Source of the DNA: Parcubacteria bacterium C7867-001
Lineage (GTDB): Bacteria > Patescibacteria > Paceibacteria > UBA9973 > UBA2103
Assembly: GCA_001189095.1 (NCBI GenBank)
Contig: LFCK01000001.1
Coordinates: 248,001 to 312,000, forward strand
Direction of reading: 5' to 3'
DNA: 64,000 nucleotides
In this document: positions 1 to 7,480 of the stretch, piece after piece
Layout: each line of letters starts with the position of its first letter
Position numbering within the stretch: position 1 is the first letter of the stretch
Position numbers and translations under genes: made by a program
Notes under the pieces: generated by a model
What the model was told of the DNA's origin: nothing
Databases searched by the model: none
The model's input: only the letters and a program-made list of their open reading frames with translations

Positions 1-18
1 TTGGCACTTTCGTGCCAA
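1..18 (-). terminator. Hairpin downstream of tRNA-Ala
   Basis: Perfect 7-bp inverted repeat (ttggcac / gtgccaa, 4-nt loop) lying 14 nt beyond the 3' end of the minus-strand tRNA-Ala. It is a plausible terminator, but the T-tract would lie off the window edge or be supplied by the TTTTTGG before the stem, so direction is uncertain. Confidence 0.45.
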
Positions 19-32
19 AAAGTGAACGAATG

Positions 33-105
33 TGGACCGTACAGGATTCGAACCTGCGACCCTCTCATTGCAAATGAGATGCTCTACCAACTGAGCTAAC
101 GGCCC
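33..105 (-). tRNA. tRNA-Ala (anticodon TGC)
   Basis: The reverse strand folds into a full cloverleaf: 7-bp acceptor stem, D-arm AGCTCAGTTGGTAGAGC, anticodon loop TTTGCAA and T-arm with GGTTCGAATCC. Acceptor position 3 is G opposite U70, the classical G3:U70 identity pair read by AlaRS, which agrees with the Ala anticodon. CCA is not encoded: A73 is followed by CACA. The enzyme that charges it (alaS) lies at 38.7 kb. Confidence 0.97.
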
Positions 106-235
106 GTCCACGAACTTGAGCACTATAGCACAAGTATATTTTTGAAGTACAGCCCAGATTTTCCACGTATCGTGCAATAGGAGGGGGGGTAGCGAAGAAC
201 ATCAACTTGACCGAATCCGACACAATCCACGACTC

Positions 236-265
236 TTGACGAAAGTTAATTTTGTAGTATATAAG
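236..265 (+). promoter_or_regulatory. Promoter for the 120-aa protein gene at 367
   Basis: TTGACG at 236-241, then TATATA at 258-263 (16-nt spacing) or TATAAG at 260-265 (18 nt). The start lies about 100 nt downstream, so the mRNA has a leader, unlike the leaderless genes elsewhere. I see no gene between 106 and 366. Confidence 0.6.
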
Positions 266-366
266 AACTAATCCCTTTCTGTATGGATAGGTGGTCTACG
301 TGAGTAGATAACGATGTTTTGTTCCTGCATCCACTCAGGGACTGTTCATTCAATGAGGAGAGCCGT

Positions 367-729
367 ATGGCTAGCCAAACCGTGCTTATCGTGGGTGGTC
401 CTTCGAGATTTCACCTAATGACGTCCGTGTTCGACATCGACACGTTCCGTCTCCTGACCTTCAAGTTCGCACTTGAGAACGAGGAAGGGAGAAAAGGGAC
501 TGCCGATGTGTGGATTAACGGCGCTACGCAAGGCAACCGGAGCATTGAAGAGTGGCATTTGGTCGGGTACTTCATGCCGGAAGGCAAAGAAACCGTCATG
601 GCGAACATGGTTCCCATGAAATTCACTTACTCGAGCAAGGACCGTCGCGGAATCATCTTCAGCGTCAAGAAAGAGACGCTGGTGGGGAATCCTGCGGCCA
701 ACGTGCTCGGCCTGATTAAGTGGGAATAA
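367..729 (+). CDS. Hypothetical protein, 120 aa
   Basis: Function not recognised. ATG at 367 is chosen over an in-frame ATG at 319 because a GAGGAG Shine-Dalgarno lies 6 nt upstream (355-360). The protein starts MASQTVLIVGG and looks soluble and beta-rich, with no membrane segment, signal peptide or cysteine cluster. It is a single-gene unit with its own promoter and a strong branched terminator, a layout shared by many accessory genes here. Confidence 0.75.
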   Translation: MASQTVLIVGGPSRFHLMTSVFDIDTFRLLTFKFALENEEGRKGTADVWINGATQGNRSIEEWHLVGYFMPEGKETVMANMVPMKFTYSSKDRRGIIFSVKKETLVGNPAANVLGLIKWE

Positions 730-733
730 CCCG

Positions 734-788
734 CCGCCTAACCTGTGAGGACCGCCTGGCTCCTCAGAGGGTTGGGCGGTTTTCTTTT
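734..788 (+). terminator. Rho-independent terminator, branched
   Basis: Outer stem ccgcctaacc (734-743) with ggttgggcgg (770-779), plus an inner hairpin tgagga / tcctca (746-751 / 761-766), followed by TTTTCTTTT. Confidence 0.85.
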
Positions 789-855
789 GGATGTCCTGCA
801 GTTGCTGGATACAGAAAAACATGGATTATGGGCTAGAGACTGAAACGTAGGAGAG

Positions 856-1305
856 ATGCTCTTGAAACCAACTCTAGAAGACGCAGTAGCTCTTGCGTCA
901 GCCCTCCATAAGGGCCAGAAGGACAAAGCGGGAGCAAGCTACATTTTGCACCCGCTGCGAGTGATGTTGAATCCGCTCCTCACGACGGACGAAGAGCGTA
1001 TTGCGGCGGTGCTTCACGATACGGTGGAGGACTGCGACATTACACTCGAGCAGCTTCGTGAGCGGGGCTATTCCGCGGAAGTGGTTGAAGCTCTTAGCTT
1101 CCTAACCAAGCTTCCGGAAGAGGAGGATGACTACGACGCTTTCATCGAGCGGATACTCGGAGGCCTTCTCATTGCCCGAAAGGTAAAGCTAGCCGACCTT
1201 CACGACAACGCAGATCTTTCGAGGTTTGCGCATCCGACCGAAAAGGACGTGAAGCGGCAAGAAAAATACAAACGAGCAATTGCTCGACTTGAGGGCTCTC
1301 TATAA
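856..1305 (+). CDS. HD-domain hydrolase, (p)ppGpp hydrolase-like (MESH1/RSH HD type)
   Basis: 149 aa. The HD signature of RelA/SpoT-type hydrolases is present in order: H32 (in YILHPLRV), H54-D55 followed by TVED, and D114 in KLADLHDNAD. The LTKL stretch around residues 83-86 also fits the RSH HD domain. There is no synthetase, TGS or ACT domain, so a stand-alone small alarmone or nucleotide hydrolase is most likely. Start: ATG 856 is only 2 nt from AGGAG (849-853), whereas the in-frame TTG at 862 is better spaced (8 nt), so the true start may be TTG 862. Substrate is inferred from family resemblance only. Confidence 0.8.
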   Translation: MLLKPTLEDAVALASALHKGQKDKAGASYILHPLRVMLNPLLTTDEERIAAVLHDTVEDCDITLEQLRERGYSAEVVEALSFLTKLPEEEDDYDAFIERILGGLLIARKVKLADLHDNADLSRFAHPTEKDVKRQEKYKRAIARLEGSL

Positions 1306-1309
1306 AAAA

Positions 1310-1337
1310 CCGGCTGCAGCGCAGCCGGGTTTTGTTT
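1310..1337 (+). terminator. Rho-independent terminator
   Basis: Stem ccggctgc / gcagccgg with loop agc, followed by GTTTTGTTT, 5 nt after the HD-domain gene. Confidence 0.9.
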
Positions 1338-1419
1338 AAATTGACACCCCCTCTCCCTTCATCTACGCTCTCTTCCAGAAGGTTCTGGAATCTCCGGAAC
1401 ACCTAGCTGGGAGAAAGTC

Positions 1420-1953
1420 ATGGAATTCGTTGTTCGAAACGTCGAGACGAAGGAAAACGACCTCGGTTCCTTCAAGCAAAAGGTTTATACCTGCGAGCTC
1501 GAAGGCTGGAGAAAACACAAAGTCTCGATGCAGCTCATTATTGAAGGCTGCGTCGGCCAGCAGATGTACCGGCAGCAATACGACCTTGTTGCGCCTCATT
1601 TGCGCGTCGGACGTCTGTTCTCCTGCAATATTCTCTATCGGATGCAGTCCTATCACCTCGGTATGGTGCTTGTCGGCCTCACGCCGATACGGCCCGTGCG
1701 CCTGCGAGGAGCGGAAGTCGTCACGGTTGATCAATACTTCAATCCAAATCGCGGCTTTTGGGTCGCGACGAGGGAGGACGGTCAATCGATCTCGATTCCC
1801 GGCGGCATCACTCTGGGCGGGGAAGCGTATATTCCCATCCGTGGAGATAAGTCGTTCCCGCACAAGGAATATTCCTACGGTCGCGACGAGGGCTTGGTGT
1901 ATCACACGGCTCCTACCGGCATCAGGAAGAAGCTCAAAGAAGTTCTTGGATAG
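1420..1953 (+). CDS. Hypothetical protein, 177 aa
   Basis: Function not recognised. ATG 1420 follows GGGAG with about 7 nt spacing. The sequence alternates beta-type stretches, with a basic, lysine-rich C-terminus (IRKKLKEVLG). There is no signal peptide or membrane helix. It stands alone between two terminators. A second long open frame at 1430 is a frame shadow with unnatural Arg/Ser-rich composition. Confidence 0.75.
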   Translation: MEFVVRNVETKENDLGSFKQKVYTCELEGWRKHKVSMQLIIEGCVGQQMYRQQYDLVAPHLRVGRLFSCNILYRMQSYHLGMVLVGLTPIRPVRLRGAEVVTVDQYFNPNRGFWVATREDGQSISIPGGITLGGEAYIPIRGDKSFPHKEYSYGRDEGLVYHTAPTGIRKKLKEVLG

Positions 1954-1960
1954 AACGAAA

Positions 1961-1990
1961 AGAGGCGGAACATAGTTCCGCCTCTTACTG
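1961..1990 (+). terminator. Rho-independent terminator
   Basis: Stem agaggcggaac / gttccgcctct (1961-1971 / 1975-1985). The hairpin ends only 7 nt before the next ATG (1993), which bears on the start of the methyltransferase gene. Confidence 0.85.
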
Positions 1991-1992
1991 TA

Positions 1993-2910
1993 ATGGTGCG
2001 ATGCTACAATTCGCGAGTGATAGGCGGTTTACCCAAATTATCCTTGAATCGCAACGGTCTGCAAAAGAGTGCCGAGGCGCAAGGTTTCTCGTATATCGAT
2101 GGTGACACAAACCCCTCGATTTCTTCATCGCTCGAGAGAGGCGGACGCGAACTAAAGCGAAGGACGAATCGGACCGCCGGTGAACAGGTTCGACTTATTA
2201 GTTCTATATTCGAGGTCCGTTCAAAAAGTAGCAACTCAGATGAAGCGATCGCTCGCTCCTACGATCAAGAGTATGGAGGAGAAAAACCAAAATACGGATA
2301 TGTGTCAGCGCTTCTTTCGCCAGAAGGATTTGACCTCATCACGGGAATACCCAAAGACAAGATCAATCAGCTGCGTGTGCTCGATGTGGGAGCGGGAAGC
2401 AATGAATTCCTTCGATTTTGCAGAGACGAGCTCGCCATTCCGGCAAACCAGCTCTCGGGCTCGGATGTGAGTGGGGAAAGCACAAAAATAATCGAGAATG
2501 ACGGATTTTCTGCGCATCAAGGGAGGATTGAAACGCTCGACTTGCCGGAGCGTTCGTTTGACCTCGTGTATTTGAGCTATTTTATTGATTACGACACCGA
2601 TCAGGCGGCAACGTTCGGTGCGGCGATTGATCGCGTTCCTTCGGGCGGAAAAATCGTTCTCGAAGGATGGTTCCCCGTGCGGCCGTTCGGACTTCTTGAA
2701 AAAGACCGCAGAGACTACTCCTTTATAACTAAAGGTAAAACAGCGGAAGAGGATATCCAGCTGGTAAGAGATGCATTCCAGAACATAGGAAAGGAAAAGG
2801 GAAGGACGGTATCGCTCGAGAAGGTGGTTAAAACCCATCGATTCGTCCACAGCCAGTACGGTTTCTGTAAACTCGATTCGTATTTCTTAACGTTTTCCGT
2901 AAACGACTAA
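1993..2910 (+). CDS. SAM-dependent methyltransferase (class I fold)
   Basis: Up to 305 aa. Motif I VLDVGAGSN lies at about residues 129-137, the acidic loop SGSDVS near 155, and a motif-IV-like FDLVYLSYF further on, typical of Rossmann-fold methyltransferases. The substrate cannot be told. The first about 90 residues look unconserved and basic, and the ATG sits right behind a terminator hairpin, so translation may start downstream; a GTG at about 2301 (YGYVSALL) follows a GGAGGAG stretch. The stop is 3 nt before the next gene, so the two are probably co-transcribed. Confidence 0.75.
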   Translation: MVRCYNSRVIGGLPKLSLNRNGLQKSAEAQGFSYIDGDTNPSISSSLERGGRELKRRTNRTAGEQVRLISSIFEVRSKSSNSDEAIARSYDQEYGGEKPKYGYVSALLSPEGFDLITGIPKDKINQLRVLDVGAGSNEFLRFCRDELAIPANQLSGSDVSGESTKIIENDGFSAHQGRIETLDLPERSFDLVYLSYFIDYDTDQAATFGAAIDRVPSGGKIVLEGWFPVRPFGLLEKDRRDYSFITKGKTAEEDIQLVRDAFQNIGKEKGRTVSLEKVVKTHRFVHSQYGFCKLDSYFLTFSVND

Positions 2911-2913
2911 CCT

Positions 2914-3249
2914 ATGCGTGTTTGGGACGTCTCACCTCGTACTCTGTGCCGGAAGCATTTGCTCGGCGAGCACCGCGAGCTCCACGGCCTTTGGAATATT
3001 CTCACCAAGCACAAAGGCAAGGGCGGCTATTCGCAGCATCCTGAGACCAAGCGCTGGGTCGGCAGGCTTAAGGCGCTCTATAATCGACACGAAGCGTTGG
3101 TAAAGGAAATGGCGCGACGCGGGTACGAGCATCACTCACCGCTCGATAAGCGCTATGCGAAAGGAAAAGCAACGCAGGACGTTTTCATCGACTCCCTTGC
3201 AGCTCAACGGCGAATTTTGAAAACGAAACCCTGTGATTGCCCCGTTTGA
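2914..3249 (+). CDS. Pyrimidine-dimer DNA glycosylase, T4 endonuclease V family
   Basis: 111 aa. The N-terminal block MRVWDVSPRTLCRKHLLGEH followed by RELHGLW matches the endonuclease V (DenV, Pyr_excise) family. In that family an N-terminal amine attacks the lesion and a glutamate (Glu23 in T4; E22 here) is catalytic. The following KALYNRHEALVKEMARRGYEHHSPLD region also fits. It would excise UV-induced cyclobutane dimers and nick the strand. T4's Thr2 is Arg here, as I recall for bacterial homologues. It follows the methyltransferase by 3 nt. Confidence 0.85.
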   Translation: MRVWDVSPRTLCRKHLLGEHRELHGLWNILTKHKGKGGYSQHPETKRWVGRLKALYNRHEALVKEMARRGYEHHSPLDKRYAKGKATQDVFIDSLAAQRRILKTKPCDCPV

Positions 3250-3270
3250 TGCAACTCCCCATCATTTTTC

Positions 3271-3299
3271 TTGGTTATTAGAAGCAGAGAAGGTATAAC
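3271..3299 (+). promoter_or_regulatory. Promoter for the 132-aa zinc-ribbon-like gene
   Basis: TTGGTT (3271-3276), 17 nt, TATAAC (3294-3299). A short hairpin aaaga / tcttt precedes the SD of the gene at 3350. Confidence 0.65.
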
Positions 3300-3349
3300 T
3301 TCTTATTCGGATTCGTTCGAAAAGAATTGATCTTTGAAAGGGGAATTCA

Positions 3350-3748
3350 ATGAGTGTTACGGAAGACGTACGCACGCCATTTGAGTACGGACTCGGAACG
3401 ACGCCTGATGACTATCGGTGCTGTGCCTGCGGAGTCTTTGCCTGCAAACTGTGGCGCGACAGCACGTCAAAGCTGCAGCCCTCGATTCTGTGTTGCTACT
3501 GCGCCGGACTCGAAGCTGAGGTTTCCGTCGACGACATAAACCATGAGGGCATGCGCGCATCAACAACGCGCAATGGGCTGCTGACCAACCAAATTGGCTG
3601 GTATATCCCCGCGGTTCCGGTTCCTGACGGTTCTGGATACTACGACGACACCTCAAGTCTTCATGTCGGCTGCTCCCCCGTCCCAAAGCTTGCTTTGGAC
3701 TGGTGGAAAAGCCTTCGGACACATCCGTATATGAAGCCTCGAGTCTAA
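3350..3748 (+). CDS. Hypothetical protein with CxxC pairs, 132 aa
   Basis: Function not recognised. The N-terminal half carries C24-x2-C27 (plus C25 and C32) and C48-x2-C51 (plus C49), a spacing that suggests a zinc ribbon. The C-terminal half is Trp/Tyr-rich without a clear motif. ATG 3350 follows AAAGGGG by about 8 nt. It is a single-gene unit with a -35/-10 promoter upstream and a strong terminator downstream. Confidence 0.75.
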   Translation: MSVTEDVRTPFEYGLGTTPDDYRCCACGVFACKLWRDSTSKLQPSILCCYCAGLEAEVSVDDINHEGMRASTTRNGLLTNQIGWYIPAVPVPDGSGYYDDTSSLHVGCSPVPKLALDWWKSLRTHPYMKPRV

Positions 3749-3753
3749 GAGTA

Positions 3754-3781
3754 AGCGCGCCGCCCTGCGGCGCGCTTTTTA
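3754..3781 (+). terminator. Rho-independent terminator
   Basis: Stem agcgcgccgc / gcggcgcgct (3754-3763 / 3767-3776), loop cct, then TTTTT. Confidence 0.9.
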
Positions 3782-3784
3782 TAT

Positions 3785-3817
3785 GAGAAAACAGCCCGCG
3801 GAGCGGGCTGTTTTCTC
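3785..3817. terminator. Bidirectional terminator between convergent genes
   Basis: 15-bp stem with A/T-rich outer ends (gagaaaac... / ...gttttctc, 3785-3799 and 3803-3817). It lies just past the stop of the minus-strand SWIB gene, so it mainly serves that gene. Confidence 0.8.
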
Positions 3818-3832
3818 AAAACCTTTGAGAGC

Positions 3833-4114
3833 TTAGGAGAGGTGCGCCGAGACGAGCTTTGTCATCTCGAACATGGTCACCTCGGCCTTGCCGCCGAAGA
3901 CCGCCTTAAGCTTGTCATCCGCGAGGATGTTGCGCTTGTTAGCAGGATTCTGGAGGTCATTTTTCTTGATGTACACCCAGATCTTCTTCGTGACTTCAGA
4001 GCGGGGCAATGGGCCTGCGCCGATGACCGCCTCGAGTTCCGAGGAGAGCTTCATTGGTTTTGATAGTGCCGCGTTAGGCATAGAAATTAATGGATTATCG
4101 TTAACAGGGCCCAT
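3833..4114 (-). CDS. SWIB/MDM2 domain protein
   Basis: 93 aa or 82 aa. The bulk is a single SWIB domain: LSSELEAVIG, RSEVTKKIWVYIKKNDLQNPANKR, ILADDKLKAVFG and the closing helix match the pattern of bacterial (chlamydial, CPR) and eukaryotic SWIB folds. SWIB proteins bind partner peptides and are linked to chromatin or DNA condensation, but the bacterial role is poorly defined. Start ambiguous: ATG 4114 or the in-frame ATG 4081 (MPNAALSKP). Neither has a good SD, so a leaderless message is possible. Confidence 0.88.
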   Translation of the reverse strand: MGPVNDNPLISMPNAALSKPMKLSSELEAVIGAGPLPRSEVTKKIWVYIKKNDLQNPANKRNILADDKLKAVFGGKAEVTMFEMTKLVSAHLS

Positions 4115-4263
4115 TATGCGCTACAAATCAAGGTTTCTCCACCCCTAGGAGGCCTTTCTCCCCAGAGAATCGGGCCAAGTCATAGAAATACGGCCTATTT
4201 ACTCGCTTTATCCTTATTTTCCCCTTATCCACAGCACAGGCGTCCGTACGCTATACTTTACCC

Positions 4264-4494
4264 ATGGATACCCCATTTGATGCAGAACGTGCCGCCCGCT
4301 CCCAGAGGGAGATTTTAGAGACGTTGAGCGATATTCATAAAGGTCTGCAGGATAAAGTAGTCAATTACTACTGGGATAAAGCCCCTAGAGATTATGAAGA
4401 GGATGGCAAGAATCGAGAATACATGCGCACGTACCTACGCGAAGTGCGAGGAAAGATAGAAAACGTCCTGAGTGGACCTCTGAGTTCTCAGTAA
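4264..4494 (+). CDS. Hypothetical protein, 76 aa
   Basis: Function not recognised. Highly charged, predicted helical throughout. It is a clear leaderless gene: TATACT at 4252-4257 ends 6 nt before the ATG, placing the transcription start at or next to the start codon, and there is no SD. Confidence 0.7.
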   Translation: MDTPFDAERAARSQREILETLSDIHKGLQDKVVNYYWDKAPRDYEEDGKNREYMRTYLREVRGKIENVLSGPLSSQ

Positions 4495-4506
4495 AGACAA
4501 GTAACT

Positions 4507-4580
4507 TGGTCGGGCCGCCGGGAATCGAACCCGGTCTTCACGCACCCGAAGCGTACGTACTACCGGTATACTACGGCCCG
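4507..4580 (-). tRNA. tRNA-Pro (anticodon CGG)
   Basis: The reverse strand gives a full cloverleaf with acceptor stem CGGGCCG / CGGCCCG, anticodon loop TTCGGGT (CGG, reads CCG) and T-arm GGTTCGATTCC. Discriminator A is followed by an encoded CCA (4509-4507), unlike the other two tRNAs in this window. Confidence 0.96.
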
Positions 4581-4605
4581 ACCAAATGACTCATCTCGTC
4601 CGTGT

Positions 4606-4722
4606 GGGCGATACGGGTTCGGTCACAACTCTCGCCTCGCCGCCGCTCGGCTCGGTCGCGACACTGCCTCGCGGTTTGGCCTGCTGGCCAAACGTCGCTC
4701 CGGCCTTCGAATCCTGTATCGC
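4606..4722. other. Spacer bounded by degenerate tRNA 3'-end pieces
   Basis: Between tRNA-Pro and tRNA-Val. The left edge (4606-4621, gggcgatacgggttcg) is a degenerate copy of the tRNA-Val acceptor/T-arm complement. The right edge (4706-4722) is an exact copy in the opposite orientation. In between are a perfect hairpin tttggcc / ggccaaa (about 4674-4691) and G+C-rich sequence. A 67-aa open frame here (4586-4789) is a by-product of tRNA sequence, not a gene. Confidence 0.6.
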
Positions 4723-4768
4723 ATCAAAAAGATACTTGCAGTATCTTGTGGGCGATACAGGATTCGAA
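4706..4768. repeat. 17-bp inverted repeat of tRNA-Val T-arm/acceptor
   Basis: 4706-4722 (ttcgaatcctgtatcgc) is the exact reverse complement of 4752-4768, which is part of the tRNA-Val gene. The terminator hairpin lies between the arms. Confidence 0.85.
4726..4747 (-). terminator. Terminator of tRNA-Val
   Basis: On the minus strand AAGATAC / GTATCTT with a 5-nt loop, followed by a T-run (complement of 4730-4726), right after the 3' end of tRNA-Val. Confidence 0.85.
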
Positions 4769-4822
4769 CCTGTGACCTCACGCGTGTGAAGCGTGCGCTC
4801 TAACCAACTGAGCTAATCGCCC
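4749..4822 (-). tRNA. tRNA-Val (anticodon CAC)
   Basis: The reverse strand forms a full cloverleaf: acceptor GGGCGAT / ATCGCCC, D-arm AGCTCAGTTGGTTAGAGC, anticodon loop TTCACAC (CAC, reads GTG), T-arm GGTTCGAATCC. CCA is not encoded. Its own terminator follows. Confidence 0.97.
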
Positions 4823-4893
4823 AAATATTTCGTAACGATAGCAGATATCTTGAATTTCTCTACTTGGAAATAAGACGTTGTATACTCAGTACT

Positions 4894-5298
4894 ATGCAAC
4901 CGCTCCTTCTCTTCATAACTGCGCTTCCTTTAGGGCTTGCGCTCGATTTCCTCTGGATAGGCGTCATTGCCAAGGGTTTCTACCGCGAACAGTATGGTGA
5001 TCTTCTCGCTTCGTCTTTCAAAATCGGTCCCGCACTCCTTTTCTACGTATTCTTCGTAGTAGGTCTCATCGTCTTCGTGCTCCAGCCGGCGATTGCTTCT
5101 CATTCGCTTCTGAAAGCGGTCGCTCTCGGCGCATTTCTCGGATTCATTGCGTACATGACCTATGACCTCACCAACATGGCAACGCTCGTTCGCTACCCAC
5201 TTTTTCTTGCTGTCGTTGATATTGCTTGGGGAACCATCGCGTGGAGTATCGTTTCAGGTGCTACCTACCTCGTCGCAACGCGGTTCTTCGGAATGTAA
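4894..5298 (+). CDS. DUF2177 family membrane protein
   Basis: 134 aa with four predicted membrane helices. The N-terminal block LGLALDFLWIGVIAKGFYRE and the later YDLTNMATLVRYP are typical of the DUF2177 family. The function of the family is unknown. ATG 4894 is preferred over the longer frame from 4864 because TATACT (4881-4886) ends 7 nt upstream: a leaderless start. Confidence 0.85.
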   Translation: MQPLLLFITALPLGLALDFLWIGVIAKGFYREQYGDLLASSFKIGPALLFYVFFVVGLIVFVLQPAIASHSLLKAVALGAFLGFIAYMTYDLTNMATLVRYPLFLAVVDIAWGTIAWSIVSGATYLVATRFFGM

Positions 5299-5327
5299 TT
5301 GGTAAAGAGTAGTGCTTTTGGTATAGT
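5299..5327 (+). promoter_or_regulatory. Promoter for the gene at 5355
   Basis: TTGGTA (5299-5304), 17 nt, TATAGT (5322-5327), then an AAAGGAG SD before ATG 5355. Confidence 0.7.
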
Positions 5328-5354
5328 CGGCCCCAGAAGAAAGGAGTTCGACCA

Positions 5355-6086
5355 ATGAGCGAACCAGAAAAGAAACCTTACCGGTTTGTGCTGACTGACC
5401 AAGCGCAATTTCAGAAGACGCTTGAAGACATCAAGGCTTCTGTGGGTGAGCGAACCGATCTTCTTGCGCAAGTCGAAAAGCTCGATGCGCGCATGAAGAT
5501 GTATAACGGTGCACTCGCTCAAGCAGTGAAGGTCGGCGGACTAACCAGCGGTGATCCAATTCGGGATTTCGTTATCTCGAAAGGGCACGGCCTCAACCTC
5601 GATACTGAAAAACGCTATGCCGAGATTAACGCGGAGCTAGCTGGGAAAACTGGCGAACTCATGGCGTTCTTCCGATACCGAACGTATCGGACCTACGGTC
5701 CTAACGACAGCAACGAGACCTACGTGCAGTTCTGCATTGCGGTACTGCGCGACGATAAGTTGAAAATGGCCTTAGGTACAAACTGTGCCTTGCCGATCGA
5801 CTCGTATGTCATCTGCAAAGACTTTCTTCACCAGAAGGACTACGAACTGCAGCGGAGGGTTCCCGAAGATGAATGGGTGACCTTCGAGGTCTTGAAAGAT
5901 TGGGGCCACCCTCAGAAAGAGTGTCCGTCATTGGCGACGAACATCGCGCTCGTTGCGGGGACGGACAAAGTTCGCTCCTTGTTCGCTTACGCTTATTTGA
6001 CCATCGGCGAGGCCTCAAAAGCTTCAATGAAAATCGCCGAACGAGATGCGGGTTTGCTCGAACTCGAAAGCGAAAAGTCAGAATGA
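5355..6086 (+). CDS. Hypothetical protein, 243 aa
   Basis: Function not recognised. The ATG is preceded by AAAGGAG with good spacing. The N-terminal third looks coiled-coil (FQKTLEDIKASVGERTDLLAQ and on). The middle carries a Tyr/Arg-rich stretch (FFRYRTYRTYGPND) and a few cysteines, and the C-terminus is helical and acidic. No signal peptide or membrane helix. It has its own promoter and terminator. Confidence 0.75.
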   Translation: MSEPEKKPYRFVLTDQAQFQKTLEDIKASVGERTDLLAQVEKLDARMKMYNGALAQAVKVGGLTSGDPIRDFVISKGHGLNLDTEKRYAEINAELAGKTGELMAFFRYRTYRTYGPNDSNETYVQFCIAVLRDDKLKMALGTNCALPIDSYVICKDFLHQKDYELQRRVPEDEWVTFEVLKDWGHPQKECPSLATNIALVAGTDKVRSLFAYAYLTIGEASKASMKIAERDAGLLELESEKSE

Positions 6087-6091
6087 ATGCA

Positions 6092-6120
6092 CGCCGCCCC
6101 GCAGGGGCGGCGTTTTCTTG
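6092..6120 (+). terminator. Rho-independent terminator
   Basis: Stem cgccgcccc / ggggcggcg, loop gca, then TTTTCTT. It ends just before the -10 of the next gene. Confidence 0.9.
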
Positions 6121-6140
6121 CATGCTATATTTCGAAAATC

Positions 6141-7439
6141 ATGCGCACCGAAATAGTCCATCCGGGAGCTGAAAAACTTCGTTACGAAATTCGCCAGATC
6201 GTAGCGATCGGCAAGCAAATTCAAGCGCTCGGCACCACTGTTGTCTGGGAGAATATCGGCGACCCCGTTGCAAAGGGCGAGCAAGTGCCGAGCTGGATAA
6301 AAGAGATTGTTCAGGAAACAGCAGCTGAAAACAGTAGTTTCGGTTACTCGCCGACCGCGGGACTCGACGAGACGCGCGCGTACATCGCCTACGAACGCAA
6401 TTTGGAAGGCGGCATTCAGATAACTCCGGACGACATTCTCTTTTTCAACGGACTTGGTGACGGAATCAATAAGCTCTACTCGAACCTCCATCAGAACGCG
6501 CGTGTCATTGGACCAAATCCGGCATATCCGACCCACTCCTCAGCAGAGGCGGCGCACGCGGACGCCCCACACATTACCTATAAGCTCGACCCCGAGCGAA
6601 ACTGGGAACCCGATCTCGAAGATCTCGAGCGGAAGGTCAAAGAAAACAAGAATATTGCGGCGATTATTATTATCAACCCCGATAACCCGACAGGGTTCGT
6701 CTATCCGCAGCAAACCCTCGCGAAAATCGTGAACATCGCACGTGAATATGGTCTTTTTGTTATCTCGGATGAGATTTATTCGAATCTTGCCTATAAAGAT
6801 AGCGGTATGAAGAAACTTGCGTCGGTTATCGACGGCGTCCCCGGCATTGCGATGCGGGGCATCAGTAAAGAGTTCCCGTGGCCCGGCGCGCGCTGTGGCT
6901 GGATGGAATTCTATAATCGCGACAAAGACGAGCGTTTTGACGCGTACGCGCGCTCAATCATCAACTCGAAGATGCTTGAGGTCTGCTCGACGACGCTTCC
7001 GCAGGCGGTCCTTCCGAAAGTAATGAAGGATGATCGCTATTATCCGTATCTTGCCGAGCGCGTAAAAGCATATGATGAAAAATCAAAGCACGCGGTAGAA
7101 ACGCTTTCAAAAATTCCCGAAGTGCTCATTAATCCAGCGCGCGGTGCGTTCTACATGACGCTCGTTTTCCGCAATGGGGCATTGAAAAACACTCAGAAGC
7201 TCGGTCTTTCGCCGGAAGCGGAAGCAGTGATCGCTCCATTCCTTGAACATGCATCGCTCGATCAACGCTTCGCGTATTACCTCCTTGCGGCGAAGGGAAT
7301 CTGCGTCGTTCCGCTTTCGACCGGCTTCAATAGCGATCGAAGCGGTTTTCGCTTCACGCTTCTTGAGCCAGATCGCACGAAGTTTACTGCGTTAGTCGGA
7401 ACGCTTCGCGATGCGGTTCAGGAATATTTGCGCTCATAA
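6141..7439 (+). CDS. PLP-dependent aminotransferase, class I/II
   Basis: 432 aa, the usual length for fold-type I aminotransferases. Seen: INPDNPTG (substrate/PLP binding), the SDEIYSNLAY block with the PLP-pyridine Asp and Tyr, the Schiff-base lysine K243 in GISKEFPWPGARCGW, and a C-terminal arginine region (SGFRFTLLEP). It resembles alanine/aspartate aminotransferases, but the exact amino acid cannot be assigned. ATG 6141 is chosen over the 6087 frame because TATATT (6126-6131) lies 9 nt before it and the upstream codons run through the terminator. Probably a leaderless message. Confidence 0.9.
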   Translation: MRTEIVHPGAEKLRYEIRQIVAIGKQIQALGTTVVWENIGDPVAKGEQVPSWIKEIVQETAAENSSFGYSPTAGLDETRAYIAYERNLEGGIQITPDDILFFNGLGDGINKLYSNLHQNARVIGPNPAYPTHSSAEAAHADAPHITYKLDPERNWEPDLEDLERKVKENKNIAAIIIINPDNPTGFVYPQQTLAKIVNIAREYGLFVISDEIYSNLAYKDSGMKKLASVIDGVPGIAMRGISKEFPWPGARCGWMEFYNRDKDERFDAYARSIINSKMLEVCSTTLPQAVLPKVMKDDRYYPYLAERVKAYDEKSKHAVETLSKIPEVLINPARGAFYMTLVFRNGALKNTQKLGLSPEAEAVIAPFLEHASLDQRFAYYLLAAKGICVVPLSTGFNSDRSGFRFTLLEPDRTKFTALVGTLRDAVQEYLRS

Positions 7440-7446
7440 AATATCA

Positions 7447-7480
7447 AAACCCCCGAGCCAATGGCTCGGGGGTTTGTTCA
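7447..7480. terminator. Bidirectional terminator
   Basis: 14-bp stem (7447-7460 / 7462-7475) between the convergent aminotransferase and the 97-aa gene. T-runs occur on both strands. Confidence 0.85.

Noticed and set aside
4586..4789. 67-aa frame across the tRNA spacer (ends VGDTGFEPVTSRV).
   Set aside because: It reads through tRNA T-arm sequence; the VGDTGFEPVTSRV type peptide is the classical artefact of translating tRNA genes.
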